DNA from: Desulfoprunum benzoelyticum
GTDB lineage: Bacteria > Desulfobacterota > Desulfobulbia > Desulfobulbales > Desulfocapsaceae
NCBI RefSeq assembly: GCF_014201505.1
Contig: NZ_JACHEO010000006.1
Span: 1 to 64,000, forward strand
Direction: 5' to 3'
DNA length: 64,000 nt
In this document: positions 8,326 through 18,245 of the stretch, piece by piece
Numbering within the stretch: the stretch's first letter is position 1
How the letters are laid out: each line of letters starts with the position of its first letter
Program-made: the position numbers and the translations under genes
The notes under the pieces: generated by a model
The model's input: the letters and a program-made list of their open reading frames with translations, nothing else
What the model was told of the DNA's origin: nothing
Database searches by the model: none

Positions 8326-9501
8326 ATGAATCCAGTAATTCACCAGGGGACCGGTAAAACCCTGCCATATCGCTACTACGCCATCCCGGTGTTCATCCTG
8401 CTACTCCTTGGCCTGGCCGATACCGGTTACCTGATCTATTCGCACTACCGCAACTACACCGATATATCGTTCAGCAGTTTTTGCGCTCTGACCAAGGCTA
8501 TCAATTGCGATACCGTCTCCCAGAGCCCCTGGTCGATTCTTCTCGGACTCCCGCTGGCGATCTGGGGTCTTTTTTCTTACCTGCTCTATTTGATAATTTT
8601 TCTGGCTGCCTCGCGCCGAACAAAAGGGTCGGAGTCGCTGTGGCATCTCCTGTTCCTACTCGGCCTGCTTTACTCCATCGCCTCGATATATCTGGGCTAT
8701 GTTTCGGCGACCAAGGTCAAGGCCTACTGTCTGCTCTGCCTTGCCAGTTATGGCATCAGTTTTTCCCTCTGCTACTATGCCTGGATCATCCGACGCCGCT
8801 TCTGTGCTGATTCTTTCTGGCGTGGGGTAAAACAAGGGACGAACTATCTTCTCAATTCCTGGACGTTAACAGGCAGCATCCTTTGTCTCGTTGCCACCCT
8901 CTTCTTTCTCAAGGCCAACCTGCCCCGCTACTGGGAATACACCCTTCCGCCGCCATCGAAAACGGCCGCCCAAGGCCTGACCGCGGAAGGCAATCCCTGG
9001 ATCGGCGCGGAGGATGGGGAGATAACCATTCATGAGTATATGGACTATCTGTGTTTCCAATGCCGCAAGATGCACCTGTTTCTGCGAAGGCTTATCGCCG
9101 AACACCCGGGCAAAATCAAACTGATCCACCATCACTACCCGATGGACCATGAGTTCAACCCCATTGTTGTCCCCGAACCTTTTCATGCGGGAGCGGGGAA
9201 AATGGCGATGATCGCGATTTATGCCGCTTCAAAGGGAAAATTCTGGGAAATGAACGATGAGCTGTATACCATAGCGCAAGGGAAAGAGTCTTTCGACACC
9301 CGGACGCTGGGGGAAAAAACAGATTTTACAGCGGGTGAGCTGGCAGCTGCCAGTCAACATCCTCAGATTCGGGAAGTTCTCCTCTACGACATCCGTCAAG
9401 GCATGAAGCTCGGGATTACCGGCACCCCGTCCTATGTCATCGACGGAAAGGTGTATGAAGGCTCGATGCCCGGTGAAATTTTACAGAAGATCATGAAATG
9501 A
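8326..9501 (+). CDS. VKOR-DsbA fusion, disulfide bond-forming protein
   Basis: 391 aa from this ATG; a TTG start at 8242 would add 28 residues and neither has a strong ribosome binding site. The N-terminal half is a vitamin K epoxide reductase domain with several helices, the loop cysteine pair Cys53/Cys61 (FCALTKAINC) and the quinone-facing CLLC pair 135/138. The C-terminal half is a thioredoxin-fold DsbA-like domain with CFQC at 243-246 and the cis-proline segment GTPSYVIDG. Such fusions oxidise exported proteins and pass electrons to quinone. Position between pilin and glycosyltransferase-like genes suggests it forms the Cys47-Cys123 bond of PilA (inference). Confidence 0.88.
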   Translation: MNPVIHQGTGKTLPYRYYAIPVFILLLLGLADTGYLIYSHYRNYTDISFSSFCALTKAINCDTVSQSPWSILLGLPLAIWGLFSYLLYLIIFLAASRRTKGSESLWHLLFLLGLLYSIASIYLGYVSATKVKAYCLLCLASYGISFSLCYYAWIIRRRFCADSFWRGVKQGTNYLLNSWTLTGSILCLVATLFFLKANLPRYWEYTLPPPSKTAAQGLTAEGNPWIGAEDGEITIHEYMDYLCFQCRKMHLFLRRLIAEHPGKIKLIHHHYPMDHEFNPIVVPEPFHAGAGKMAMIAIYAASKGKFWEMNDELYTIAQGKESFDTRTLGEKTDFTAGELAAASQHPQIREVLLYDIRQGMKLGITGTPSYVIDGKVYEGSMPGEILQKIMK

Positions 9502-11228
9502 GAACGGCAGATTCGGCACACAGTTCATCGACTTCCACTGAAAAATACGTTCTCTGGGGGCTGCTCGCTATCCTGGCGCTGCTGGTGGCGGCAACGGTGA
9601 TCCTCGCCTCCGTTCCACCCGTCGATCGCGACGCCCTGACCCACCACCTGTTCGTCCCCAAGCTCTGGCTGCAGCACGGCGGCATCTACGAGATTCCGGA
9701 GATCCCGTTCTCGTATTACCCGATGAATCTCGACCTGCTGTATACGATCCCGCTTTATTTCGGCAACGACATTATCCCCAAATATATTCATTACCTTTTC
9801 GCCTTGCTGACGGCATGGCTGATCCACCGCTATCTCAACAAACGCCTCGGCAATGTTTTCGGCCTGCTCGGAGCGATCTTCTTTCTGTCGATCCCGATCA
9901 TCGTCAAACTGTCGATCACCGTCTACGTCGATCTCGGCCTCGTGTTCTTTACCACCGCCTCGCTGCTCCTTCTGCTGCAGTGGGCGGAAAAAGATTTTCA
10001 ATTACGCTATCTCCTCCTTGCCGGTCTGTGCTGCGGACTTGCCGCCGGGACAAAATACAATGGATTGATTTCCATTTTTGCCCTCACCATCTTTGTTCCG
10101 ATTATCTACCAACGGAGTGCCGGAAAAGATCAACAGAGTAATGGCAAGGCTTTGCTTTACGGAATGATCTTTACGGTAGCCACCTTCGTTGCCTTTTCTC
10201 CATGGCTGATCAGAAATTATGTCTGGACCGGCAATCCCATCTATCCGCTGCACAATTCGCTTTTCCAGAAAATCCAACAACCAACTGTGGCTGCGAGTCA
10301 ATCGACTACAGATGAGGCACCAAGCGCCCTACAGCAGATAACCAGTAATGGCAGCGGCGCCTTTGCCTCGAGAAAAATTCTATACCACGAGACATGGTGG
10401 CAGGCTCTACTGCTGCCGGTGCGCTTTTTCATTGAAGGCCAGGATGACAACCCGCAGTTCTTTGACGGCAAACTGACGCCGTTTCTCCTTGTCCTGTCGA
10501 TCATGGCCTTTTTACTCAAGCCGTCATCATCGCAGGAAAGCCGCGAGAAAAAAATCCTCCTTTCTTTCGCCCTGCTCTATTTTTTTCTCACATTCTTCCA
10601 ACAGGTGCTACGCATCCGTTACATCGTCCCGATTGTCCCACCCCTGGTTATTTTGTCGATGTATGGGTTGCGGGGACTGAACGATACTCTAATCAGGCGG
10701 ACAGGAGGGAATAACGTAAAAACAACAACTACTGCAATGATCGTCACCGGCATCTCGTGCTTGATGGTGGGGTACAACACGCAATACATAGTAAACCAGT
10801 TCTCCACAGTCGCCCCCTTACCCTATGTACGGGGAAAAATCAGCAGAGACCAGTACATCACTGCCTACCGCCCTGAATACGCGGCCATTCAATACACCAA
10901 TTCAGTGCTTCCATCTGACGCCAAAGTGCTCTGCATATTTTTAGGAAACAGGGGATATTACATGGATTTTCAGCCAGTTTTCGAGCAACCATTTGGCCCA
11001 TCCGGCCTTTTTTCAGAATTTTTCAAGAATGAACATCAAGATATTCTTGAATATATCCGGGAGAAAGGGATATCCCATGTTCTAATGCGAGACGATCTAA
11101 CGGCACAATGGTTCAAACAACTCAGAAATAATGACAAATTACTCATTGCACCATTTTTCCAAAATTCATCAAATCCATTGTTTCAAAAGAATGGTCACAC
11201 CTTCTTTCAATTGAGCCTGAAAAACTGA
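9498..11228 (+). CDS. GT-C family membrane glycosyltransferase (ArnT/PMT-like)
   Basis: 576 aa with about eleven predicted helices. Loop 1 contains PPVDRDALTHHLFVPKLW, the acidic-plus-histidine pattern of GT-C enzymes such as PMT_2/ArnT, which use polyprenyl-phosphate sugars. The C-terminal extracytoplasmic domain has no recognisable motif. The ATG overlaps the stop of the VKOR-DsbA gene (ATGA), showing translational coupling. With the TPR protein upstream it could glycosylate the pilin or another surface polymer; acceptor and donor are unknown. Confidence 0.72.
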   Translation: MRTADSAHSSSTSTEKYVLWGLLAILALLVAATVILASVPPVDRDALTHHLFVPKLWLQHGGIYEIPEIPFSYYPMNLDLLYTIPLYFGNDIIPKYIHYLFALLTAWLIHRYLNKRLGNVFGLLGAIFFLSIPIIVKLSITVYVDLGLVFFTTASLLLLLQWAEKDFQLRYLLLAGLCCGLAAGTKYNGLISIFALTIFVPIIYQRSAGKDQQSNGKALLYGMIFTVATFVAFSPWLIRNYVWTGNPIYPLHNSLFQKIQQPTVAASQSTTDEAPSALQQITSNGSGAFASRKILYHETWWQALLLPVRFFIEGQDDNPQFFDGKLTPFLLVLSIMAFLLKPSSSQESREKKILLSFALLYFFLTFFQQVLRIRYIVPIVPPLVILSMYGLRGLNDTLIRRTGGNNVKTTTTAMIVTGISCLMVGYNTQYIVNQFSTVAPLPYVRGKISRDQYITAYRPEYAAIQYTNSVLPSDAKVLCIFLGNRGYYMDFQPVFEQPFGPSGLFSEFFKNEHQDILEYIREKGISHVLMRDDLTAQWFKQLRNNDKLLIAPFFQNSSNPLFQKNGHTFFQLSLKN

Positions 11229-11492
11229 GTTTTTTTTACAATCCAGACATTTTTTCCTTTTCTCTTCATTGTTGTCTCGTAAATATGCAAGGGAAAATCA
11301 AGGAATAAACTATGAGACACCCGTGATATTAGCACATTATTCCTGAATATACATTGTACTCGGGGTAAAGTGGTGTCTACTAGAGTGAACGCTACCCTAG
11401 CTGGAAAAATTCCGTAATCGAAAGGGGCAATGCAATTAGTATCGTATTAGATTAACACCATTTGTGTAAAATCTATTGAACCAGGAGGCAGA
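11229..11492. other. Gap before the O-antigen cluster
   Basis: No gene seen. It ends with a good ribosome binding site, CCAGGAGGC, directly before rfbF. It probably holds the cluster promoter, but no convincing -35/-10 pair was found. Confidence 0.4.
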
Positions 11493-12266
11493 ATGAAAGC
11501 CATAATTCTGGCAGGTGGCCTAGGGACACGATTGAGCGAGGAGACCAGCATTCGTCCGAAACCGATGGTGCTAATTGGTGGCAAACCGATCCTCTGGCAC
11601 ATCATGAAGATATACTCATCTCATGGCATCAATGATTTCCTTATCTGTTGCGGCTACCAAGGCTATGTGATCAAGGAATACTTCGCCAATTATTTTCTGC
11701 ACATGTCTGATGTTACTTTTCATATGCGAGACAATGCTATGGAAGTCCATGACAAGCGTGCCGAACCTTGGAGCGTTACTCTCGTCGATACCGGTGAAAA
11801 TTCCATGACCGGAGGTCGACTGCGCCGCATCGCCCCTTACGTCCAACATGAAGATTTTTTTTGCTTTACTTACGGTGATGGCGTAGGTGATATCGATATT
11901 AGTGCGACATTGGTCTTCCACAGGCAGCATGGCAAAGCCGCCACCTTGACTGCTGCTTATCCACCCGGTCGATTTGGTGCATTGGATATCCATCAGGGCC
12001 AGGTCCTCAACTTCAAGGAAAAGCCCAAAGGTGACGGCGCCATGATTAACGGTGGTTTTTTCGTGCTAACTCCTAAAGTGTTCGATTATCTCACCGACGA
12101 CAGCACTGTCTGGGAGCAGGAACCGCTGAAGAACCTGGCGGCCGATGGGCAGCTAATGGCCTATGAACATCATGGTTTCTGGCAGCCGATGGATACTCTG
12201 CGAGACAAGCATTTACTGGAAGAGCTTTGGCAAACGGGCAAAGCACCCTGGAAAATTTGGGATTAA
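11493..12266 (+). CDS. rfbF: Glucose-1-phosphate cytidylyltransferase
   Basis: 257 aa, the full family length. Makes CDP-glucose from CTP and glucose-1-phosphate, the first step to CDP-3,6-dideoxyhexoses. The nucleotidyltransferase signature [20 protein letters not shown] is at residues 5-24, followed by [21 protein letters not shown]. First gene of rfbF-rfbG-rfbH, with a strong AGGAGG site. The stop is two bases from the rfbG start. Confidence 0.95.
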   Translation: MKAIILAGGLGTRLSEETSIRPKPMVLIGGKPILWHIMKIYSSHGINDFLICCGYQGYVIKEYFANYFLHMSDVTFHMRDNAMEVHDKRAEPWSVTLVDTGENSMTGGRLRRIAPYVQHEDFFCFTYGDGVGDIDISATLVFHRQHGKAATLTAAYPPGRFGALDIHQGQVLNFKEKPKGDGAMINGGFFVLTPKVFDYLTDDSTVWEQEPLKNLAADGQLMAYEHHGFWQPMDTLRDKHLLEELWQTGKAPWKIWD

Positions 12267-12268
12267 CA

Positions 12269-13354
12269 ATGAAAGCTTCTGTCACACCTGATTTCTGGAA
12301 AGGTAAAAAAGTCTTTCTTACCGGCCATACAGGCTTTAAAGGCAGCTGGTTGACACTCTGGCTGCAGATGTTGGGGGCAGAGGTCAAAGGTTTTGCTTTG
12401 ACGCCGCCCACTACTCCGGCTTTATTCGATGAAGCCCGTATTGAACAGGGGATGCTGTCAGAACTCGGCGATATTCGTGACCTGCAGACCATCACCCGTA
12501 GCATGATTAGCTTCAACCCGGACCTGCTGGTTCATATGGCTGCCCAATCCCTGGTGCGCCTGTCCTACCGCCAACCTGTGGAAACTTATTCCACCAACGT
12601 GATGGGCAGTCTGCATGTCTTGGAGGCCGCACGCCAATGCCCCAACCTTCGTGTTATCGTCAACGTGACCACCGACAAATGTTACGAAAATCGGGAGTGG
12701 GAATGGGGCTACCGCGAGGACGAGCCCATGGGTGGACATGACCCTTACAGCAATAGCAAGGGATGTGTAGAACTGCTCACAGCCGCCTACCGTAAATCCT
12801 TCTTCAACAATCCAGACAAGGCTGCTTTGTCCTCGGTACGGGCCGGTAACGTGATTGGTGGTGGCGACTGGGCCGAAGACCGTTTGATTCCGGATATTCT
12901 CCGTGCCTTTGAACAAAAGCAGCCGGTGGTTATTCGTAATCCTCGAGCAATCCGGCCCTGGCAGCACGTGCTGGAACCTCTCGGTGGCTATCTGGTATTG
13001 GCGGAACACCTGTGGAACCATGGCCAGGCTTTTGCCCAAGGGTGGAACTTCGGCCCAAGGGACGAAGATGTTCGCCCGGTGGAGTGGATTATGGATCACA
13101 TGGTTAAAACCTGGGGTGCAGGGACCAGTTGGAAACTGGACCTTGAGCCTCAACCCCATGAGGCGCTTTACCTTAAACTCGACATTTCAAAGGCCCAGGC
13201 TCGCCTGCACTGGTCACCCACCTGGAACCTGGGAACCGCCTTGGACCGAATCGTCAACTGGCACCGCTCCTGGTTACGCGGCGAAAATGTGCAGGTATGC
13301 TGTCTCAACGAAATCAAGACCTACATGGCGGACATGCCAGAATGTGACAAATAA
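12269..13354 (+). CDS. rfbG: CDP-glucose 4,6-dehydratase
   Basis: 361 aa extended short-chain dehydrogenase. Rossmann motif TGHTGFKGSW near the N-terminus. The catalytic SDR tyrosine lies in YSNSKGCVE (YxxxK) and the Thr in VNVTTDKCY. Converts CDP-glucose to CDP-4-keto-6-deoxyglucose. The start chosen (MKASVTPDFW) gives the family length and follows rfbF directly; an in-frame upstream extension lies within rfbF and is ignored. Confidence 0.95.
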   Translation: MKASVTPDFWKGKKVFLTGHTGFKGSWLTLWLQMLGAEVKGFALTPPTTPALFDEARIEQGMLSELGDIRDLQTITRSMISFNPDLLVHMAAQSLVRLSYRQPVETYSTNVMGSLHVLEAARQCPNLRVIVNVTTDKCYENREWEWGYREDEPMGGHDPYSNSKGCVELLTAAYRKSFFNNPDKAALSSVRAGNVIGGGDWAEDRLIPDILRAFEQKQPVVIRNPRAIRPWQHVLEPLGGYLVLAEHLWNHGQAFAQGWNFGPRDEDVRPVEWIMDHMVKTWGAGTSWKLDLEPQPHEALYLKLDISKAQARLHWSPTWNLGTALDRIVNWHRSWLRGENVQVCCLNEIKTYMADMPECDK

Positions 13355-13380
13355 ATATATTATTTCAAGAAGATAACCCG

Positions 13381-14694
13381 ATGAATCCCGAGATCCTCCG
13401 CCAGGAAATACATAAGCTCGTCGAGCTGTATGCTCAAGCCACACTGTCGGTTAAACCCTTTGTTGCCGGAGAATGCGTCATCCCCCCAGCTGGCAAGATC
13501 ATTGGCGCTCGGGAATTCCAGTTGATGGTTGAAGCAGCCCTTGACGGCTGGCTCACCACCGGAAGGTTCAATGCCGAATTTGAAAAGAAACTGGCAGCAT
13601 TTCTCGGCGTTAAATATCTGATCACCGTCAATTCGGGCTCCTCGGCCAACCTTGTAGCCTTCAGTACCCTCACTTCACCGAGGCTTGGTGAGCGGGCCAT
13701 CAAAAAAGGGGATGAAGTGATTGGCGTAGCCGCAGCCTTCCCTACTACCGTTAACCCCATCGTTCAGTTTGGAGCGGTGCCGGTCTTCGTCGATGTGGAC
13801 AGGACGACCCATAACATCGATACCGACCTGATCGAAGCCGCCATCACCCCGAAAACCAAAGCCATCATGCTCGCCCATACCCTAGGCAACCCCTTCAACC
13901 TCGGCATGGTCGAGGCGCTGTGCGAAAAGTACAAGCTGTGGCTGGTCGAGGACTGCTGTGATGCCCTGGGGTCCAGGTATGATGGCAGGCTGGTTGGCAC
14001 CTTCGGCGATATCGCCACCTTGAGTTTCTACCCGGCCCACCATATCACAATGGGGGAAGGTGGTGCGGTATTCACGAATAACGGCCAACTCAAGAAGATC
14101 GCCGAATCTTTACGCGACTGGGGCCGGGATTGCTACTGTGCACCTGGCTGCGACAATACCTGCGGCAACCGCTTTGACCAACAATTCGGCAGCCTGCCGC
14201 AAGGCTATGACCACAAGTATGTATACGCCCACCTGGGCTACAACTTAAAGATCACCGACATGCAGGCCGCCTGCGGCCTGGCCCAGCTTGAGCGCGCCCA
14301 AGACTTCATCGACACCCGCAAGCGCAATTTCAAATTACTGAAGCAGCACCTCAGTCGCCTGTCTGACTATCTCGAAATTGCCGAAGCCACGCCAAACAGC
14401 GATCCGTCATGGTTTGGCTTCCCGGTCACACTCAAGGAAAGTACCGGCGTCAAACGTGTCGATCTGCTCAAGTTCCTCGATCAGAACAAGATCGGCACCC
14501 GCCTGCTTTTCGCCGGTAACCTGACCCGTCAACCGTACTTCCAGGATATTGAGTACCGGGTGGTTGGCGAACTGACCAATACCGACCGCACCATGGACCA
14601 GACCTTCTGGCTGGGGGTGTATCCGGGTCTTGGCGAAGAGCACTTCAACTTTGTTGGCGAAAAACTTGAAGAGTTCTTCGGAGTGCATTCCTAA
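13381..14694 (+). CDS. rfbH: CDP-4-keto-6-deoxyglucose-3-dehydrase (E1)
   Basis: 437 aa PLP/PMP enzyme of the aminotransferase fold that removes the C3 hydroxyl in 3,6-dideoxysugar synthesis, working with a flavin/FeS reductase not seen here. The usual Schiff-base lysine is replaced by histidine in FYPAHHITMGEGGA, the hallmark of RfbH/E1. The cysteine-rich stretch CAPGCDNTCGNRF fits its [2Fe-2S] cluster. Only 2 nt separate its stop from the next gene. Confidence 0.95.
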   Translation: MNPEILRQEIHKLVELYAQATLSVKPFVAGECVIPPAGKIIGAREFQLMVEAALDGWLTTGRFNAEFEKKLAAFLGVKYLITVNSGSSANLVAFSTLTSPRLGERAIKKGDEVIGVAAAFPTTVNPIVQFGAVPVFVDVDRTTHNIDTDLIEAAITPKTKAIMLAHTLGNPFNLGMVEALCEKYKLWLVEDCCDALGSRYDGRLVGTFGDIATLSFYPAHHITMGEGGAVFTNNGQLKKIAESLRDWGRDCYCAPGCDNTCGNRFDQQFGSLPQGYDHKYVYAHLGYNLKITDMQAACGLAQLERAQDFIDTRKRNFKLLKQHLSRLSDYLEIAEATPNSDPSWFGFPVTLKESTGVKRVDLLKFLDQNKIGTRLLFAGNLTRQPYFQDIEYRVVGELTNTDRTMDQTFWLGVYPGLGEEHFNFVGEKLEEFFGVHS

Positions 14695-14696
14695 CC

Positions 14697-15620
14697 ATGA
14701 AAACCATACTGTTGACCGGCGCTACCGGGTTTCTCGGCAGCCATTTACTGGAGGCCCTTCTGAAGGAGGGCTATTCCGTTGTTATCTTGAAACGCTCAAG
14801 CTCTAATACCTGGAGAATCCAGCACTTGCTGGATCAGGTAAAGACTTATGACGTTGATTGTGTACCGCTGGAAGTTGCATTTAGGGATCAACGGATCGAT
14901 ACTGTGATCCATACGGCTTGCCAATATGGACGTAATGGTGAGCCGATTCATAAGATTGTTGAAAGTAATTTGATGTTTGGCCTAAAACTGCTTGACGCAG
15001 CCACGTTTTTCAATACGGACACGTTTTTCAATACGGACACGTTTTTCAATACGGACATGTTTTTCAATACGGACATGTTGTTACAAAAGTACTTGAATGC
15101 ATACACGCTGTCAAAAAAACAGTTTGTCGAATGGCTACATTTGCAAAGTGAAAAGATTCAGGTGGTCAATCTCAAACTGGAACACATTTATGGCCCGAAA
15201 GATGACAAGACCAAATTTGTCCCGTGGGTTATCGATCAGCTAGAACGGCAGGTAGAGGAAGTCAAGCTTACCATGGGTGAACAGGAGCGCGATTTTGTTT
15301 ATATTGACGATGTTATTTCAGCCTACCTGCTGACTCTGAAAAAAACTATGCAGATGGAGCGCTTTACAGAGTTTGATGTTGGCACAGGGATGCTCACTTC
15401 CGTCAGGAATTTTGTCGAAGAAATCAAGCGTGCGCATGAAACTCTGTATGGCAAAAGCAACACATTACTTCACTTCGGAGCCCTTCCATATAGCGCCGGT
15501 GAAATGATGACTATCAACGTGGATAACAAGCTACTTACTGATTTGGGCTGGGCTTTCAATATATCAATACAGGCAGGTATTACGAAAATAATAAGCCTAA
15601 AACTACAAAGTGATTTGTGA
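14697..15620 (+). CDS. NAD-dependent sugar epimerase/reductase, CDP-abequose/paratose synthase-like
   Basis: 307 aa SDR. TGATGFLGSHLLEALL binds the nucleotide and YTLSK is the catalytic YxxxK. Its place after rfbFGH makes a CDP-3,6-dideoxyhexose 4-reductase (abequose or paratose synthase type) the likely role. Residues 103-126 are four tandem copies of a six-residue unit (TFFNTD, the last MFFNTD) encoded by an 18-bp DNA repeat just before the active-site helix. Relatives are remembered to have one such unit, so this is probably an expansion; in-frame changes in copy number would keep the reading frame. Confidence 0.8.
   Translation: MKTILLTGATGFLGSHLLEALLKEGYSVVILKRSSSNTWRIQHLLDQVKTYDVDCVPLEVAFRDQRIDTVIHTACQYGRNGEPIHKIVESNLMFGLKLLDAATFFNTDTFFNTDTFFNTDMFFNTDMLLQKYLNAYTLSKKQFVEWLHLQSEKIQVVNLKLEHIYGPKDDKTKFVPWVIDQLERQVEEVKLTMGEQERDFVYIDDVISAYLLTLKKTMQMERFTEFDVGTGMLTSVRNFVEEIKRAHETLYGKSNTLLHFGALPYSAGEMMTINVDNKLLTDLGWAFNISIQAGITKIISLKLQSDL
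15003..15074 (+). repeat. In-frame 18-bp tandem repeat, four copies
   Basis: The unit ACGTTTTTCAATACGGAC occurs three times exactly (15003, 15021, 15039) and once with ACG changed to ATG (15057). It is a multiple of three, so slippage alters protein length without a frameshift. Confidence 0.95.
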
Positions 15621-15739
15621 CAACCAGTTATATATATGGTATGCCAGAAAATCTGGATGTGTGCTTGGGTAGAAAGCACTATTACTAAAGAAAGTAGATA
15701 TGCAACCGGTTTTGCCTATAAGGCTATAGTCGACATCTC

Positions 15740-17134
15740 TTGATGGGTTTTGCGAGAAGCAAAGGCGATATTGTGTCAAATTTTGTAATTAACCTCCTGA
15801 GATTGTTCGGTGTGAATAGAGCTATCGGTTTTGGTATTCTTACCCGTATGTGGAGTGCCCTGGCCGGGCCTCTCACCATTATCCTTATAGCAACCCGTTT
15901 TTCAGATGTTGAGCAGGGCTATTACTATACTTTCAGTAGCTTACTGGCGATTCAGGTCTTTTTCGAGCTTGGCCTGCTCACTGTCCTAGCTCAATTTGCC
16001 GCTCATGAATTTGCTTTTCTTTCGTGGGGAGAAAAGGGTGAGGTAACAGGCAGTGAGGTGCACTGTGACCGATTTGTTGATTTGCTCGGCAAGGGGTTCA
16101 AATGGTACACTGTCAGTGCAGTGATGCTGATTCTTGTCTTAATTCCAGCAGGTTTCTTGTTTTTCACTCAATCCTCCGCCAATGCTGTTGATTTTTTCTG
16201 GCGTATACCATGGGCATTGGCAGTAATCAGCGTCGGGTGTAACCTGCTGTTGATTCCCTTTTACGCCGTCATATCCGGTAGTGGCGATGTGGCCTCAATC
16301 AACCGCCGGGAAATGATGGGCGGAATGGCGGGTTCGATTTTTGGTTGGATGGTAATAGCGTTCGGCGGTGGATTGTATGCAATTCCAGCAGTTATGACAG
16401 GAAATATCATTGTGGGTGTAATGTACCTGTTCAGAAGTAAACCCCGGTTAGTGAAAGCGGCTTTTTCCTATGCTTTCGGTCCGCGGAGGTCTTCTCACAC
16501 AATCTATTGGTGGGGAGAAGTCTGGCCAATGCAGTGGAAGATTGCTTTGTCTTGGGTTTCGGGATACTTCATATTTCAATTATTTACTCCGGTACTCTTT
16601 AAATTTCACGGGCCTGTGGAGGCGGGACAGATGGGGATGACGCTGAGTGCTGTCAATGCAGTGCAAGGTGTATGCCTTATGTGGCTTAACGCCAGAAGTC
16701 CTGAATTCGGTAAGTTGATTGCGCTCAAGAAATGGCGCGATCTTGATATATTTTTTAACCAAATTCTGAAGCAGGCAATGATAGTTAGTGTTGTCCTTGC
16801 TACAGTTGCAGTTTTGGTAGTTGCAGGAATTCAATCTTATACAACCATCGGTACTCGTTTTCTTCCGGTACTGCAGGTTATGATTTTTCTTGTAGCTGTC
16901 TGCGGAAATATTGCTATCAGTGGTTGGGCTGTTTATATGCGAGCCTATAAGCAAGAACCGATGTTATTACTCTCTATAATTTGTGCTGTTTTAGTTGGAA
17001 CTTCGACTATTTTTTTTGGTATGAAATATTCGAGTTGTGGAATAGCTTTATCGTACTGTTTTATAACATTATTATATGGAATTCCTTCAACTTATATTTG
17101 TTTTGTAAAATTCAAAGAGCGTTACCAAAAATGA
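15740..17134 (+). CDS. O-antigen/polysaccharide flippase (Wzx-like)
   Basis: 464 aa with about twelve hydrophobic helices along the whole length, no signal peptide and no large soluble domain, as in the MATE/MOP flippases that export lipid-linked O-units. It lies among O-antigen genes. The GC content drops from here through about 20.8 kb. The start could be either of two adjacent ATGs (15740 or 15743), or later. No wzy-type polymerase was recognised in the cluster. Confidence 0.75.
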   Translation: MMGFARSKGDIVSNFVINLLRLFGVNRAIGFGILTRMWSALAGPLTIILIATRFSDVEQGYYYTFSSLLAIQVFFELGLLTVLAQFAAHEFAFLSWGEKGEVTGSEVHCDRFVDLLGKGFKWYTVSAVMLILVLIPAGFLFFTQSSANAVDFFWRIPWALAVISVGCNLLLIPFYAVISGSGDVASINRREMMGGMAGSIFGWMVIAFGGGLYAIPAVMTGNIIVGVMYLFRSKPRLVKAAFSYAFGPRRSSHTIYWWGEVWPMQWKIALSWVSGYFIFQLFTPVLFKFHGPVEAGQMGMTLSAVNAVQGVCLMWLNARSPEFGKLIALKKWRDLDIFFNQILKQAMIVSVVLATVAVLVVAGIQSYTTIGTRFLPVLQVMIFLVAVCGNIAISGWAVYMRAYKQEPMLLLSIICAVLVGTSTIFFGMKYSSCGIALSYCFITLLYGIPSTYICFVKFKERYQK

Positions 17135-17175
17135 TGTGTTTATTATTTCTACAGTAACAACAGAGAGTTCAAACG

Positions 17176-18129
17176 ATGAATTCCAACCCTTTCTTATCTA
17201 TTGTCATTCCAACCTACAATCGTGTCGATTTTCTCGACTATTGTCTTGAAGTTCATATTCCTCTGGCCAAAGTACACAATATACCTATTTTTGTTTCTGA
17301 TAATGCGTCAACAGATACTACAGGTGAGGTCGTTAAAAGACGAATAATAGAGTACCCTCTTATACAATATCACCGAAATGAAACAAATCTTGGTTTTGAT
17401 GGTAATTTTGAATGTGCACTTAAATATCCACAAACCGATTATGTTTGGCTTTTGGGGGATACCTATCAAATCCCGCCCGATGGGATTGACTATGTCCTTA
17501 AACTTATAACAGCTAATAAAAAAAAATATGAAGCCATCATATTTAATGTCGCCGATAGAGTGATTGATATTCCTCAACAAGATTATACTGATCAAAACCA
17601 ATTATTATCTGATTTAGGTTGGCACATGACATGCCTTTCAAGTCTGGTGTATAGTTCCAAACTCATAACTAATGCAGATTTTGAACGTTATAAAAATACT
17701 GATTTAGTTCAAACTGGTGTTATCTTTGAATCTATAGCAAATAGAAGTTTTCTTATTCACTGGGTTGAAAATTTATCAGTTAAGTCTATCAAGATTAAAG
17801 ATCTTGTAAAAAAAAGTTGGCAAGCCAGAACTATAGAAATTTGGGCGGAGAAGTGGCCAAATCTTATCCTTTCACTACCACCTTCATATAAATTGGACAT
17901 TAAAATAAAATGTATTAAGGAACATGGAATTAAAACTCAAACTTTCACTCTCATGGGATTACTGAAACTTAGAAGTGAAAATATTTTAAATTTCAAAACT
18001 TATAAAAATTATTCTAAAATTTTCCCTTTAGCAACTGATTTATCAAATATAACTATATTAATAATAAGTTTTCTACCATCAACGATTTTAAAATTTATTA
18101 GAGCATTAAAAAAAAAGACTCATGTGTAA
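17176..18129 (+). CDS. Family 2 glycosyltransferase
   Basis: 317 aa. GT-A start LSIVIPTYNRVDFLDYCLE, then FVSDNASTDTTGEVV and NLGFDGNFECAL, with the acidic metal-binding region at WLLGDTYQIP. The C-terminal half is lysine-rich with a hydrophobic segment near the end. Strongly AT-rich compared with the rest of the window, a usual sign of laterally acquired O-antigen genes. The sugar transferred cannot be inferred. Confidence 0.85.
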   Translation: MNSNPFLSIVIPTYNRVDFLDYCLEVHIPLAKVHNIPIFVSDNASTDTTGEVVKRRIIEYPLIQYHRNETNLGFDGNFECALKYPQTDYVWLLGDTYQIPPDGIDYVLKLITANKKKYEAIIFNVADRVIDIPQQDYTDQNQLLSDLGWHMTCLSSLVYSSKLITNADFERYKNTDLVQTGVIFESIANRSFLIHWVENLSVKSIKIKDLVKKSWQARTIEIWAEKWPNLILSLPPSYKLDIKIKCIKEHGIKTQTFTLMGLLKLRSENILNFKTYKNYSKIFPLATDLSNITILIISFLPSTILKFIRALKKKTHV

Positions 18130-18245
18130 ATTAAACCTTAAGATATTCGAACATTTTCCCTTTCTCTGGAAAGCTATTGCAGAAATCAATAAAATAATGA
18201 AGATTTGAGTTTATTTGCATTTGTCAACACATCCTGTTTGGCCAG

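Noticed and set aside
12227-12268. Longer N-terminus for rfbG
   Set aside because: Would lie inside rfbF; the ATG at 12269 gives the family start.
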